From contig NZ_CP162511.1 in NCBI RefSeq assembly GCF_040939305.1, forward strand, positions 3,162,001 through 3,226,000: 64,000 nt of DNA. Reading direction: 5' to 3'. Position 1 is the stretch's first letter, and each line of letters begins with the position of its first letter. The position numbers and the translations under genes are program-made. The notes under the pieces were generated by a model. It saw only the letters and a program-made list of their open reading frames with translations. It did no database searches and was not told where the DNA came from. The DNA is from Herbiconiux sp. A18JL235 (GTDB lineage Bacteria > Actinomycetota > Actinomycetes > Actinomycetales > Microbacteriaceae). Positions 25,392-34,064 of this stretch are shown here, in pieces.

Positions 25392-25831
25392 CAGAACGTC
25401 TGCAGGGCGTACTGGATGGTGCGGTCGCGCGGTCCGTCGAGCTCGAGCAGGTAGACCCCCTGGCTGTGCCCGATGCCGAGCTCACCGCCGATGACGGGCA
25501 GCTGCAGCGACTGCACGCCGAACACGAGCCGCACGTGGGCCGCTGCGTCCTGTGGGCCGTCGTGCAGGTGTACGAAGGGCCGGTCGACGGGAACCGACTG
25601 CTCGATGAAGAGCCGGATGTCTTGCAGCGTGGTGCCGTCGACACCCGAGTTGAAGATGATGGTGCACGTGGTGTGCGGCACGAAGACGTGCAGCACGCCG
25701 TCGCCCGAGCCTCCGCTCGCCGCCTCGCGCAGCTGCGGGGTGACGTCGACGTAGCCGGTGGGTGCGGGGAAGCCCTCGGCCGGCTTGGTGTTGACGGAGA
25801 AGCTCTGCCAGGTGGCGGCGGATGCGGTCAT
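25391..25831 (-). CDS. YjbQ/UPF0047 family protein
   Basis: A 146-residue protein of the YjbQ (UPF0047, secondary thiamine-phosphate synthase) family. It has VLHVFVPHTTCTIIFNSG, the HTTC(A/T) motif with the conserved histidine, and LGIGHSQGVYLLELDGPRDR at the C-terminus, where G-x-W-Q is replaced by SQG. A few homologues can replace thiamine-phosphate synthase in vitro, but the natural role is unknown. Here it is wedged between a sugar kinase and an ADP-ribosylglycohydrolase with overlaps on both sides. That suggests a catabolic role unrelated to thiamine. Confidence 0.88.
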   Translation of the reverse strand: MTASAATWQSFSVNTKPAEGFPAPTGYVDVTPQLREAASGGSGDGVLHVFVPHTTCTIIFNSGVDGTTLQDIRLFIEQSVPVDRPFVHLHDGPQDAAAHVRLVFGVQSLQLPVIGGELGIGHSQGVYLLELDGPRDRTIQYALQTF

Positions 25832-27975
25832 GGTGTTGCCTTTCGTTGGTTCTGAGCGGAGTGCTGAGTCGTGATGCGGGCGACGGTGAAGCCGTCGGCC
25901 GTGAAGGTGCCGCGTTCGACGAGGAAGCCCGCTCCCCCGCCGCTCGTGCGGGGCGTCGTGGCCCGCAGCACCTCGACGCCGTCGACGAGGAGGGTGAGCA
26001 GTTCGCCGGCGCACTCGACCTCCACCCGCAGGCGGGTGTCGAGCGGAACGGGGAAGGGGATGCGCGCCAGCACGGTGCGCCGCTCGTCGCGCTGATCGAC
26101 GAGCTGCGCCTCCCCCTCGGTGAAGATCGCGGCGCCGTAGTGGCGGTGCCCGCGTGCGCGCACCACCAGTCCGGCGGTGCGGTGGAGCGAGAGGGTGAGC
26201 ACCGAGGTCACCCGGTAGTCGACCCAGCTGCGGGTTCCGATGGTGACCACGCCGCCGTCGTCGGGATGCGAGACGCAGTAGCTGCTGCCGAAGTCGGCCT
26301 CCCAGTTGCGGGCCGAACTCACCCAGGGGGCGAGCGCGGCCGGCTCGGTGTCCCAGATCGAGGTGAGCAGGATGCCGCTCTGCGTGAACGAGGTCGGCGC
26401 TCCCCTCCAGTCGACCTCGTGCACCCTCAGGGCGCCGGGCGCGTGAGCGGCATCGGCGGGCGAGACCTCAAGCCCGAGACGGAAGGGGAGCACGTTGCCG
26501 TGCGACGGGATCGTCCACACCAGTTCCGACGGCGCATCCGTGTCGCCCCGGGGTTCGATGTGCTGAACCTCGCCGGTCTCGCGGTGCACCGCGCCGCCGT
26601 CGTCATAGAGCGCGAAAGGCCGCACGAGCACCCCGCTCCCTCCCGTCGCCGAGAGCGTGAACCTCACCTCGTCGCCGGGGTAGAGCGTGGGGCTGGCGAT
26701 CGTCGAGAAGTTCGTCATCGCGTCGAGCGGGTCGAGGAAGGTCGGGGTGGAGACGGAGACGGGCTCCGGGCCGGCGGGCGTGACGACCAGTCCCGACCCG
26801 TCGGGATTCTCGCAGGTACCGCGCTGCTCGTCCTTCCCGGCCGCGTGCGGGCACGCCGTGAAGCCGTGCACCGACCCCGGGAAGCCGAAGTCGAACCGCG
26901 CCACGGGCGGCGCCGACGGGAGACCGCGCAGGGAACGCGCGGAGCCGACGATGCGGAGGGCCTCACGCCCCGCATCCGTCACCGCCTCTCCCCCGTCGGC
27001 GCTCACCACCACCGCACGGTCGGCCACCGGAGTGCGCAGATGGGGCGCGGCGTCGAGCCCGGCGAGGCCGAGGCGCACGCCGTTCAGGCAGCCGACGGTT
27101 CCCGCGTTGCTGTCGGTGTCGAAGCCCACCGACGAGGCGACGGCCACGGCACGGGCGAAGTCGTCGCCGCCGAGGCGCAGCGCGGCGAGGGCCATCGCGG
27201 TGTTGGAGAGCGCGTGGCACGGCCCGGGATAGTGCGCATAGCCGTACTGCTCGTCGACCCAGTCGCGCACCTCGCGCCAGTCGTCGTCGGCGCCGACCCG
27301 GGAGCAGACGGAGTCGACGATCGCGACGAGCCGCGCGTCGGCGACGAAGGAGCGGCCCACCTCGATGAGCGCGTCGAGGTCGGACGTCACGAAGGCCTCG
27401 GCCCTCATGGCCGCGAAGAAGGCCGAGGCGTCGAGCGCCACGCCGTCGTGGCTCACACTCGCCGCGGCGCGGGTGAGCTGCACAGCGGCGGCCGGGTCGC
27501 CCGGGTGCATGAGGCCGAAGGCGTCGGAGAAGATCTGCGCGCCGATCTGCTCGGCCAGGGTGCTGCCGTTCTGGGCGATGGAGCCGCTGTGCGGAGCGCG
27601 GATCCCGCGGCGGAGGTTGAGGAAGGCGGTGTGCTCCGTGGAGCGGCCGTAGCCGCCCCACCACAGGATGGTGCGGTCTTCGACGACGTAGTTGAGCCAG
27701 GTGTCGCCCACCTCGGCGGCAGCGATCGGGCGCCCCTCGGCGTCTTCGACGACGCGCGCGAACGCGAGGGTGCCCGAGATGTCGTCGTCGGCGACGATGA
27801 GCGGCAGCCCGAGGCGGTCGTTGACGTAGTCGTCGACGAGCCCGAAGGTGTCGCTGATCGTCTCGTAGGGCCAGCCCTCCACCGGGCGGCCGAGGTAGAC
27901 GCCGATGAACTTGCCGAGCACCCCGGCGTAGACCCGCTCGGCGAAGGCTTCATCGAGTTCGACCCGCCGCGTCAT
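25828..27975 (-). CDS. ADP-ribosylglycohydrolase family protein with beta-sandwich C-terminal extension
   Basis: A 715-residue protein. Residues 1-385 are an all-helical ADP-ribosylglycohydrolase domain. Acidic metal ligands are in VADDDISGTLAF (near residue 62) and in SSVGFDTDSNAGTVGCLNG (near 285), which correspond to the two di-magnesium motifs. Residues about 420-700 are beta-rich, with a LamG/DUF1080-like end (TLLVDGVEVLRATTP, then FTADGFTVARI). No signal peptide is present. Genomically it sits between the ABC permease and YjbQ genes with 4-base overlaps. Cleavage of an N- or O-glycosidic bond in a ribosylated import substrate is a more likely job than protein de-ADP-ribosylation. Confidence 0.88.
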   Translation of the reverse strand: MTRRVELDEAFAERVYAGVLGKFIGVYLGRPVEGWPYETISDTFGLVDDYVNDRLGLPLIVADDDISGTLAFARVVEDAEGRPIAAAEVGDTWLNYVVEDRTILWWGGYGRSTEHTAFLNLRRGIRAPHSGSIAQNGSTLAEQIGAQIFSDAFGLMHPGDPAAAVQLTRAAASVSHDGVALDASAFFAAMRAEAFVTSDLDALIEVGRSFVADARLVAIVDSVCSRVGADDDWREVRDWVDEQYGYAHYPGPCHALSNTAMALAALRLGGDDFARAVAVASSVGFDTDSNAGTVGCLNGVRLGLAGLDAAPHLRTPVADRAVVVSADGGEAVTDAGREALRIVGSARSLRGLPSAPPVARFDFGFPGSVHGFTACPHAAGKDEQRGTCENPDGSGLVVTPAGPEPVSVSTPTFLDPLDAMTNFSTIASPTLYPGDEVRFTLSATGGSGVLVRPFALYDDGGAVHRETGEVQHIEPRGDTDAPSELVWTIPSHGNVLPFRLGLEVSPADAAHAPGALRVHEVDWRGAPTSFTQSGILLTSIWDTEPAALAPWVSSARNWEADFGSSYCVSHPDDGGVVTIGTRSWVDYRVTSVLTLSLHRTAGLVVRARGHRHYGAAIFTEGEAQLVDQRDERRTVLARIPFPVPLDTRLRVEVECAGELLTLLVDGVEVLRATTPRTSGGGAGFLVERGTFTADGFTVARITTQHSAQNQRKATP

Positions 27976-28796
27976 CCCTTCACCGCCCCGCTGGCCATGC
28001 CGTCGACGACATAGCGCTGCAGCGCGATGAACACCGCGAGCACCGGCACGATGAGGATGAGGGCTCCGGCCATCATGGTGCCGATGTCGGTGCTGAAGGT
28101 GCCGTTCATGGTGAGAAAGCCGAGGGTGAGCGTCTTCGTGCTCGACGACTGCAGGAACGTCGACGAGATGAGGAACTCGTTCCAGGCGTTCAGCCCGACG
28201 ATGACGCCCACGGTGATGAGTCCCGGGCGCACCATCGGCAGCAGCACCCGGGTGACGAGCTGGAAGGTGTTGACCCCGTCGGTGAGCGCGGCCTCTTCGA
28301 TCTCGAGCGGCACGCTCAAGAAGAAGGTGCGCATGAGGAAGGTGGCGAAGGGCATGTTGATGGCGGCGAGGATGACGCCCACGACGAACACGTTGTCGGT
28401 GAGCCCGGCGCCGGCGACCACGGAGTACAGCGGGAAGATGAACAGCTGGATGGGCACCGTCATCGCCATGGTGAGGTAGACCATGATGATCGGCCAGGTC
28501 TTCACCTTCTGCCCGGCCAGCACGTAGCCGGCGAGCGAGGAGCACACCAGCACCACGACCACGGTGGTGCCGGTGAGCAGGATGCTGTTGACGAACCCCT
28601 GGCCGAACTTGCCGTAGTTCCAGGCCGTCACGAAGTTCTCGATGCTGACGCCCTGGGGCGGGAGGAACGGGTTGCCGAGGATCTCGGAGTTGTTCTTGAA
28701 GGCGTTGAGGAGCACCAGCACGAGTGGGATCAGCGCGATGACGGCGAAGACCACGAGCACGAGGTGCCCGAGCAGATCGCGGAGCGGTCGTCTCAT
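27972..28796 (-). CDS. ABC sugar importer permease, MalG type (CUT1)
   Basis: A 274-residue membrane protein with six spans. The EAA loop is VPLEIEEAALTDGVNTFQLVTRVLLPMVRPG near residue 190. The end MASGAVKG is the classic MalG C-terminus. It overlaps the genes on both sides by four bases and pairs with the MalF-type permease. No ATPase gene is in this locus, so a shared MsmK/MalK-like ATPase elsewhere must energise it. Confidence 0.95.
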   Translation of the reverse strand: MRRPLRDLLGHLVLVVFAVIALIPLVLVLLNAFKNNSEILGNPFLPPQGVSIENFVTAWNYGKFGQGFVNSILLTGTTVVVVLVCSSLAGYVLAGQKVKTWPIIMVYLTMAMTVPIQLFIFPLYSVVAGAGLTDNVFVVGVILAAINMPFATFLMRTFFLSVPLEIEEAALTDGVNTFQLVTRVLLPMVRPGLITVGVIVGLNAWNEFLISSTFLQSSSTKTLTLGFLTMNGTFSTDIGTMMAGALILIVPVLAVFIALQRYVVDGMASGAVKG

Positions 28797-29725
28797 CGGG
28801 TCAGGTCCCTTCTGCTCAGCCAGGTGTAGAGGATCGACGCGAGCAGCCCGAAGAAGCTCATGATGAGGCCCACGGCCGCCGCCTTGCCGAACTGGAACGA
28901 GGAGAACGCGAAGGCGTATGCGTAGGTGCCCATCACCTCGCTGGAGTGGGCCGGGCCGCCTTGGGTGAGCAGGTAGACGTAGTCGAAGGCGAGGAAGGAG
29001 AAGATGACCGTCATCACACCCATGAGCAGGAGGGTGGGGCGGATGCTCGGCAGGTACACGTGCCGGAAGATGCCCCAGCTGCCCGCACCGTCGAGCGAGG
29101 CCGCCTCGACCTGGTCGACGGGCGTCTGCCTCATGGCGCCGAGGTACACCACGGTGAGGAACCCCCAGTAGTGCCACATGTCGACAGCGGCTGCCGCGTA
29201 GAGCGAGGTGGCCTGGGAGGACGTGGGAGGGGCGAGCCCGATGAGGCCGAAGACTCCGCCGTTCGGGTTGTAGATGATGGTCTGCCACACCAGTGCGTTC
29301 ACCACGGGCGCGAGCACGTAGGGCATCAGAAAGATGACCTGGTAGAAGGTGCGCATCCGCTTGCGCTTCAGCAGCAGCGCGGCGGTGAGCAGCCCCACCA
29401 CGGCGGGCAGCACCAGGAAGAGCACGAGCCACTTGATGTTGTTGGTGAGGGAGGTGGCGAACACCGGGTCGGCGAGGATGTCCTGGAAGTTCTGCAGGCC
29501 TATGAAGTCGACGTCGAAGCCGATTCCGCTCCAGTTCGTGAACGCGAAGAGGAGGGTGAGGATGCCGGGCACCACGACGATCACGATGGAGAGCAGGAGC
29601 GCCGGGGCGACGAGCAGGTAGTTCGTGGCGGTCTGCCGCCTGAAGTGCCCGCGACCGCGCCGTGGCAGCGGCGTCGGTCGAGACGGGGCCTTGCGCCCGG
29701 CGTCGGGCGTGAGGGTGGTGAGCAT
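28793..29725 (-). CDS. ABC sugar importer permease, MalF type (CUT1)
   Basis: A 310-residue membrane protein with six spans after a basic N-terminal tail. Its EAA loop is TPVDQVEAASLDGAGSWGIFRHVYLPSIRPT near residue 215. The N-terminal PALLLSIVIVVVPGILTLLFAFTNW is typical of MalF/UgpA proteins. It follows the binding-protein gene by 65 bp and overlaps the MalG-type gene. The transporter is expected to bring in an oligosaccharide, glycoside or nucleoside-like compound. Confidence 0.95.
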   Translation of the reverse strand: MLTTLTPDAGRKAPSRPTPLPRRGRGHFRRQTATNYLLVAPALLLSIVIVVVPGILTLLFAFTNWSGIGFDVDFIGLQNFQDILADPVFATSLTNNIKWLVLFLVLPAVVGLLTAALLLKRKRMRTFYQVIFLMPYVLAPVVNALVWQTIIYNPNGGVFGLIGLAPPTSSQATSLYAAAAVDMWHYWGFLTVVYLGAMRQTPVDQVEAASLDGAGSWGIFRHVYLPSIRPTLLLMGVMTVIFSFLAFDYVYLLTQGGPAHSSEVMGTYAYAFAFSSFQFGKAAAVGLIMSFFGLLASILYTWLSRRDLTR

Positions 29726-29790
29726 GGCTGGTCCTAACGGTGCGGTCGAGGGGGCGGCACCGGGCGCGGCCGCCCCCTCTCTGGTTCGCG

Positions 29791-31149
29791 CTATCCGGCG
29801 GGGGTCGGAAGCGGCGGCACCAGTCCCTTCGCCTTCTCCTCGTCGAAGGTCTTCTGCACACCGGCGAGGAAGTCCTCAGCCGTCACGTTGCCGAGCCAGA
29901 CCGAGTCGATGTCGGTGAGTGCGGCGGCGGTCGCCGGCGGGAAGAAGGTGCCCACGAAGTAGCCGTAGTCGCCCTGGTTGACGCCGTCGATGGTCTCCTG
30001 CATGGCGGTGACGAACGGCTTCGACAGACCGGTGTAGTCGTCGGCGCTCAGGGAGAACTCCTTGAGCGGCACGGCCCAGTAGCCCGGCCAGCTCTCGTTC
30101 ATCTCCTTGGCGAAGGAGTCGGTCATCATGTAGTCGATGACCTCGGCCGCGCCGTCCTTGTGCTCGGAGGCCGCGTTGATGGAGAGCGAGGCGGTGGTGC
30201 CGAGCGTGTAGTAGGGGCTCGGCAGCTCGGGGTTGATGGTGGGGAACGCCATGTACCCGAGGTCTTCGGTGTTGCCGGCGTCATCGTTGAAGTAGTTCGA
30301 GGCGAACTGGAAGGCGAGGCTCGGGCCGATGAAGAAGGGCGACTGCTCCTCGCTCAGGAGCTTCATCGACTGGTCGAAGTTGAGGTTCGCGTAGTCGTCT
30401 CCGCCGAGGTAGCCGGCGTTGTAGAAGTCTGCCGAATCCTGCACGGCCTTGACGATCGCCGGGTCGGTCCACGGGATCGTGCCCTGCAGCGCGTCGTAGA
30501 TCGTCTTGCCACCCGCCACCTGCGACATGAACAGCGAGATGTAGTTCTGGTTGACCGGCTTCCACCCCTGGTTGCCGGTGACCGAGGGGTAGAGACCCGC
30601 GGCCGCGGCCTTGTCCATCACGGCGACGAACTCGTCGTAGGTGGTGGGCACGTCGACGCCGAGGGTGTCGAGCACCTTGGTGTTGTAGAACACCCCGATG
30701 TCCTCGATCGAGTTCGGCAGCGAGTAGAGCTTGCCGTCGACGGTTCCCGACTCGTACATCGAGTCGAGGATGCGGTCTTTCCAGCCGTACTTCTCGGCAT
30801 ACGGCGTCATGTCTTCGAGCTTGCCCTCGGCGGCGTAGGCCGAGGCGAAGGCGGGGCCGGAGCCGTAGACCACGTCGGGGCCCTTGTTGGCGCTCAGCGC
30901 CACCTGGATGTTCTTGTCCACCGCGTTGTCGAAGTTCACCTCGAGCTCGTACTCGTCCTGCGAGGCGTTGAAGCCGTCGACGAGCACCTTCTGCATGGTC
31001 TCCTGCTGGGCGGGCGGAGCACCCCAGAACCACAGCTCGAGCTTCTGACGGTCTCCCGATGCACCGCCACCCGCGGCACAGCCGCTCATGGCCAGGGCGA
31101 CTGCGGTGGCCATGCCCGCCACCGCGAGCGCGAACCTCTTCCGTTTCAT
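29791..31149 (-). CDS. ABC solute-binding lipoprotein (CUT1 family)
   Basis: A 452-residue extracellular binding protein. The ATG at 31149 was chosen because AAGGAG lies six bases before it. The signal peptide ends in a lipobox (LAMSGCAAGG), so it is lipid-anchored outside the membrane. The mature protein begins with KLELWFWGAPPAQQETM, the start of family-1 binding proteins, and contains NSIEDIGVFYNTKVLDTLGVDVP and DNVMTDSFAKE-like segments of that fold. It heads the importer part of the operon. The ligand cannot be read from sequence. Confidence 0.95.
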   Translation of the reverse strand: MKRKRFALAVAGMATAVALAMSGCAAGGGASGDRQKLELWFWGAPPAQQETMQKVLVDGFNASQDEYELEVNFDNAVDKNIQVALSANKGPDVVYGSGPAFASAYAAEGKLEDMTPYAEKYGWKDRILDSMYESGTVDGKLYSLPNSIEDIGVFYNTKVLDTLGVDVPTTYDEFVAVMDKAAAAGLYPSVTGNQGWKPVNQNYISLFMSQVAGGKTIYDALQGTIPWTDPAIVKAVQDSADFYNAGYLGGDDYANLNFDQSMKLLSEEQSPFFIGPSLAFQFASNYFNDDAGNTEDLGYMAFPTINPELPSPYYTLGTTASLSINAASEHKDGAAEVIDYMMTDSFAKEMNESWPGYWAVPLKEFSLSADDYTGLSKPFVTAMQETIDGVNQGDYGYFVGTFFPPATAAALTDIDSVWLGNVTAEDFLAGVQKTFDEEKAKGLVPPLPTPAG

Positions 31150-31190
31150 GCTGTGCTCCTTGATCGAGTTCATTGGTCAGGTTGTATGGA

Positions 31191-31218
31191 GGTTATAACC
31201 ACCCGATTTAGGAGTCAA
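31191..31218 (-). promoter_or_regulatory. Promoter and palindrome upstream of the binding-protein gene
   Basis: On the minus strand a -35 TTGACT (31218-31213) and -10 TAACCT (31195-31190) are 17 bp apart. The perfect palindrome GGTTATAACC (31191-31200) overlaps the -10. The -35 lies in the last codons and the downstream edge of the nucleoside phosphorylase gene, so the transporter can be transcribed separately. Confidence 0.5.
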
Positions 31219-32122
31219 TCATCCCTGTGTTACGAACGGATTTCAGGATGCCGCGTCCCGCATCCTTCTCCGCGTCGAGCGCCGCCAGCTCAAGCACGCC
31301 CTCGAGAGCGATGTCCATTCCCGAGGCGTGGCCGGCTCCGGCCACGAACGGGCGGCCGGCGATGACGTTGTCGGCGACCGAGCACACCGAGCCGCCGCGC
31401 TTGCCGAACAGGGCGGCGAGCGTCACCACCGCCGCCGACTCACGGTCGCCGTTCAACACTCCTGCCCGCGCCCAGGTCTCGAGGATGTCGGTGTGCCAGG
31501 GCTGGAAGTAGCCGCCGACAGAGGGACGGCCGACACCGCAGAAGTCGCTGTCGCTCGACCGCGTGACCCCCACGTGGTAGGGCCGGCCGAGCCTGTCGGC
31601 AGCGCGCGCCATCGCCACCACCACCTCGAAGGAGGCCACTGCCGGGTACGAGGCGGGGATGTACGCCTGCGTCATGCCCTCGTCGCGCACCACCCCGGAG
31701 GAGATGACGACGTCGCCGGGCTCGACCTTCGGGTGGTAGCCACCCGATCCGCCCACCCGGATGAAGGTGTCGGCCTCGGTGAACTCGAGCAGCTCGTGCA
31801 TGATCAGCTCGGCCTCGGGCGAGCCGCTGCCGCCCGACACCACGGTGACCGGCACGCCGTGGTGGCTGCCGCTCCAGGTGGTGAACATGCCCGATCGCCC
31901 GATCTGCTCGGCGTCGTCGAGGCGCCTGGCCAGTTGCGCCGCGGGGTCGTCGTCGTAGGCGCAGAGCGGATCGCGCACCGTGAGCAGCACGTAGCGCGCC
32001 ACCTTCGCGGGGTCGAACTGAGACAGGGCGGGCCGCCCCTCCACCAGGAGACCGCGACGCGGCACGTGGGAGGCGTAGCGATAGTCGTCGTAGAGCCGGG
32101 AGGGGTTCCAGGTGTCGGTCAT
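31208..32122 (-). CDS. Nucleoside phosphorylase, uridine phosphorylase-like (NP-I family)
   Basis: A 304-residue NP-I enzyme. VTVVSGGSGSPEAELIMHEL holds the phosphate-binding glycine loop. TFIRVGGSGGYHPKVEPGDVVISSGVVRDEG is the family signature, and a FEVV-x-AMA segment precedes the base-binding GVTRSSDSDFCG. SVCSVADNVIAG followed by HASGMDIALEGVLEL forms the C-terminal active-site edge with the ribose-binding histidine/methionine. It should split a nucleoside with phosphate to give ribose-1-phosphate and a base. It overlaps the second PfkB kinase gene by four bases. Confidence 0.9.
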   Translation of the reverse strand: MTDTWNPSRLYDDYRYASHVPRRGLLVEGRPALSQFDPAKVARYVLLTVRDPLCAYDDDPAAQLARRLDDAEQIGRSGMFTTWSGSHHGVPVTVVSGGSGSPEAELIMHELLEFTEADTFIRVGGSGGYHPKVEPGDVVISSGVVRDEGMTQAYIPASYPAVASFEVVVAMARAADRLGRPYHVGVTRSSDSDFCGVGRPSVGGYFQPWHTDILETWARAGVLNGDRESAAVVTLAALFGKRGGSVCSVADNVIAGRPFVAGAGHASGMDIALEGVLELAALDAEKDAGRGILKSVRNTGMIDS

Positions 32123-33036
32123 CGGGGTCTCCGTTCGGTGGGAATGCTGAGGGCTGCGGCGCGGACGTGTGCGCGGGCGTCGTCGTCGACGAGGGGGGCG
32201 CCGGTCTGGGCGATCACGGTCGCAGCGGCAGCGGCCGCGACGCGAACTGCCGCGACGGGGTCGCCGGTGGCGGCGAAGTCAGCGAGGAACGCGCCGGAGT
32301 AGCTGTTTCCGCCCCCGGTCGGGTCGACCACCTCGCCGGTGGCGACGCCGATCGCGGTGAGGTCGCCGCCGTCGATCACCAGCGAGCCCGCGGCACCGAG
32401 CCGGAGCACGGTCACCACCGGGAGCCGCGCGAGTTCGGCCAATGCCTCGTCGAGACGGCCGGCGCCGAACAGACCGAGCGCCTCGGTGCGGTTGAGCGAG
32501 AGCACGTCGACGAGCTCGAGCCGTTCCCTCACGGCGGGGAGTGCCGCCGGCCGGCACGAGTCGGCGGAGATCTCCCAGAGGAAGGGTGCGGCGAAACGCC
32601 GGCGGGCCGCGTCGACCTCGGACCAGTAGTCCGGCTCATGGTCGTGGAAGAGGTACACGCCGCCGATCGCATCGGGCGGAAAGGGGATGTGGCGGGGCAG
32701 CGGGGTGTGGGCGTCGAAGTGCGCGAGCCCGAAGGCGGGCGTCTCGACGCGCTCACCATCGGGGAAGTAGTCGATGACGGTGCGCGGGCTGAACTCCGAG
32801 ACGTCGAAGAGACCCGCCGGGTCGATCTGCCTCGCTGTACACCACGCGGCGAGCGTCTGACGGTCGGCGGTTCCGACGCCCGACACGAGCACCGTCGCGC
32901 CTGTCGCTCCGGCGAGGCTCGACCCCACCGCCGCGTAGGCTCCCGCTCCCCCGACCTCGACGTGCGGAACCGACTCCACGTCAGACGGATGGACCTCGTC
33001 GAGCACGATGTGCGACAGCACCGCGATGCGTCTCAT
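32119..33036 (-). CDS. PfkB-family kinase with GGGN in place of GAGD (second of two)
   Basis: A 305-residue ribokinase-like protein. VPHVEVGGAGAYAAVGSSLAG near residue 28 is the first signature. The second signature reads DPTGGGNSYSGAFLADFAATGDP near residue 235, where asparagine stands where most family members have the catalytic aspartate. The same D-P-T-G-x-G-N pattern is known in the MAK32-like branch, so this may be a specialised rather than dead enzyme. It is first in a minus-strand operon with the phosphorylase, divergent from the nucleoside hydrolase. Confidence 0.87.
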   Translation of the reverse strand: MRRIAVLSHIVLDEVHPSDVESVPHVEVGGAGAYAAVGSSLAGATGATVLVSGVGTADRQTLAAWCTARQIDPAGLFDVSEFSPRTVIDYFPDGERVETPAFGLAHFDAHTPLPRHIPFPPDAIGGVYLFHDHEPDYWSEVDAARRRFAAPFLWEISADSCRPAALPAVRERLELVDVLSLNRTEALGLFGAGRLDEALAELARLPVVTVLRLGAAGSLVIDGGDLTAIGVATGEVVDPTGGGNSYSGAFLADFAATGDPVAAVRVAAAAAATVIAQTGAPLVDDDARAHVRAAALSIPTERRPR

Positions 33037-33058
33037 CGGCTTCCCTCCTCAGTCATCT

Positions 33059-33068
33059 TGTTGTTATG
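33059..33068 (+). promoter_or_regulatory. Shared motif TGTTGTTATG in the divergent kinase/nucleoside hydrolase region
   Basis: Identical over 10 bases to the motif upstream of the GntR gene and placed in the 80-bp space between two divergent operons, where a single regulator could control both. Confidence 0.55.
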
Positions 33069-33116
33069 TTTACAGTACCCATTGCATCCGTGGCGCACCA
33101 GCGAGGAGACACCGCC

Positions 33117-34064
33117 ATGACCGACGTGCTGATCGACACCGACCCGGGGATGGACGACGCCCTCGCCATCGCCCTCGCGCACAACTCCCCGTCACTCCGC
33201 ATCGTCGCCCTGACGGCCGTCACCGGCAATCTGCCGAGCGATCGCACCGCAGCGAATCTGTTGCGGGTGCTCGACCTGCTCGACGCACCCGACGTCCCGG
33301 TGGCCCAGGGCCCGCTCGTGCCGCTGGGCGGCGACTACCCCTCCGACCCCTTCTCGCACGGGAGCGACGGCCTCGCCGAATCCGATCTTCCCGAATCGGC
33401 TCGCACCCTCGACCCACGCGGGGCCGCGCAGCTCATCGTCGACACCGCGAACGAGCACTCCGGTTCCCTGACGATCTGCGCCCTCGGTCCGCTCACCAAC
33501 ATCGCCGAAGCACTCGCCCTCGACCCCGCGTTGCCCGACAAGGTCGCTCAGCTCACCATCATCGGGGGCTCGTTCGGTGCGACACCCTACGCGTGGTCGC
33601 AGGCGACCGGCGACAACCCGGTGAGCGAGTGGAACGTCTTCGTCGACCCCGAGGCGGCGAAGATCGTGTTCAACGCCGGGTTCCGGATGCTCGCCGTCGG
33701 CCTCGACGTCGCCACCCATCCCGACATCAACTTCCGCCCCGCCGACCTGGCGCGCCTGCGGGAGTCGGCCAAAGCGGAGGCGCGCCTCGCGGTGCGGGTG
33801 GTGGAGTTCGTCGAGCGGCGCGGCTACCAGTCGTACTGCAGCCTCATCGACAGCGCGGCGATCGCCAGCGTCATCGACCCCACGCTCGTGACCACCGAGA
33901 CGGTGCACTGCGACGTGGCGACCGAAGGCAGGCTCACCCGGGGAATGACGGTCGTCGACCGCAGGAACCACCATCGCTGGACGGATCTGCCGCAGATCGA
34001 GATCGCCGTCGGCCTCGACTACGCCAGGTTCCTCGACCTCGTCACCGAGGAGCTCAGCGCATGA
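33117..34064 (+). CDS. Nucleoside hydrolase (IUNH family)
   Basis: A 315-residue enzyme starting with IDTDPGMDDALAIALA, the DTDxGxDD calcium and ribose-binding motif at residues 6-14. ALGPLTNIAEAL and IIGGSF follow, with the NVFVDPEAA block and a C-terminal DYARFLD. IUNH enzymes hydrolyse the N-glycosidic bond of ribonucleosides to ribose and base. GAGGAG lies eight bases before the ATG. It overlaps the deaminase gene by four bases, and both face away from the kinase-phosphorylase operon. Confidence 0.95.
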   Translation: MTDVLIDTDPGMDDALAIALAHNSPSLRIVALTAVTGNLPSDRTAANLLRVLDLLDAPDVPVAQGPLVPLGGDYPSDPFSHGSDGLAESDLPESARTLDPRGAAQLIVDTANEHSGSLTICALGPLTNIAEALALDPALPDKVAQLTIIGGSFGATPYAWSQATGDNPVSEWNVFVDPEAAKIVFNAGFRMLAVGLDVATHPDINFRPADLARLRESAKAEARLAVRVVEFVERRGYQSYCSLIDSAAIASVIDPTLVTTETVHCDVATEGRLTRGMTVVDRRNHHRWTDLPQIEIAVGLDYARFLDLVTEELSA

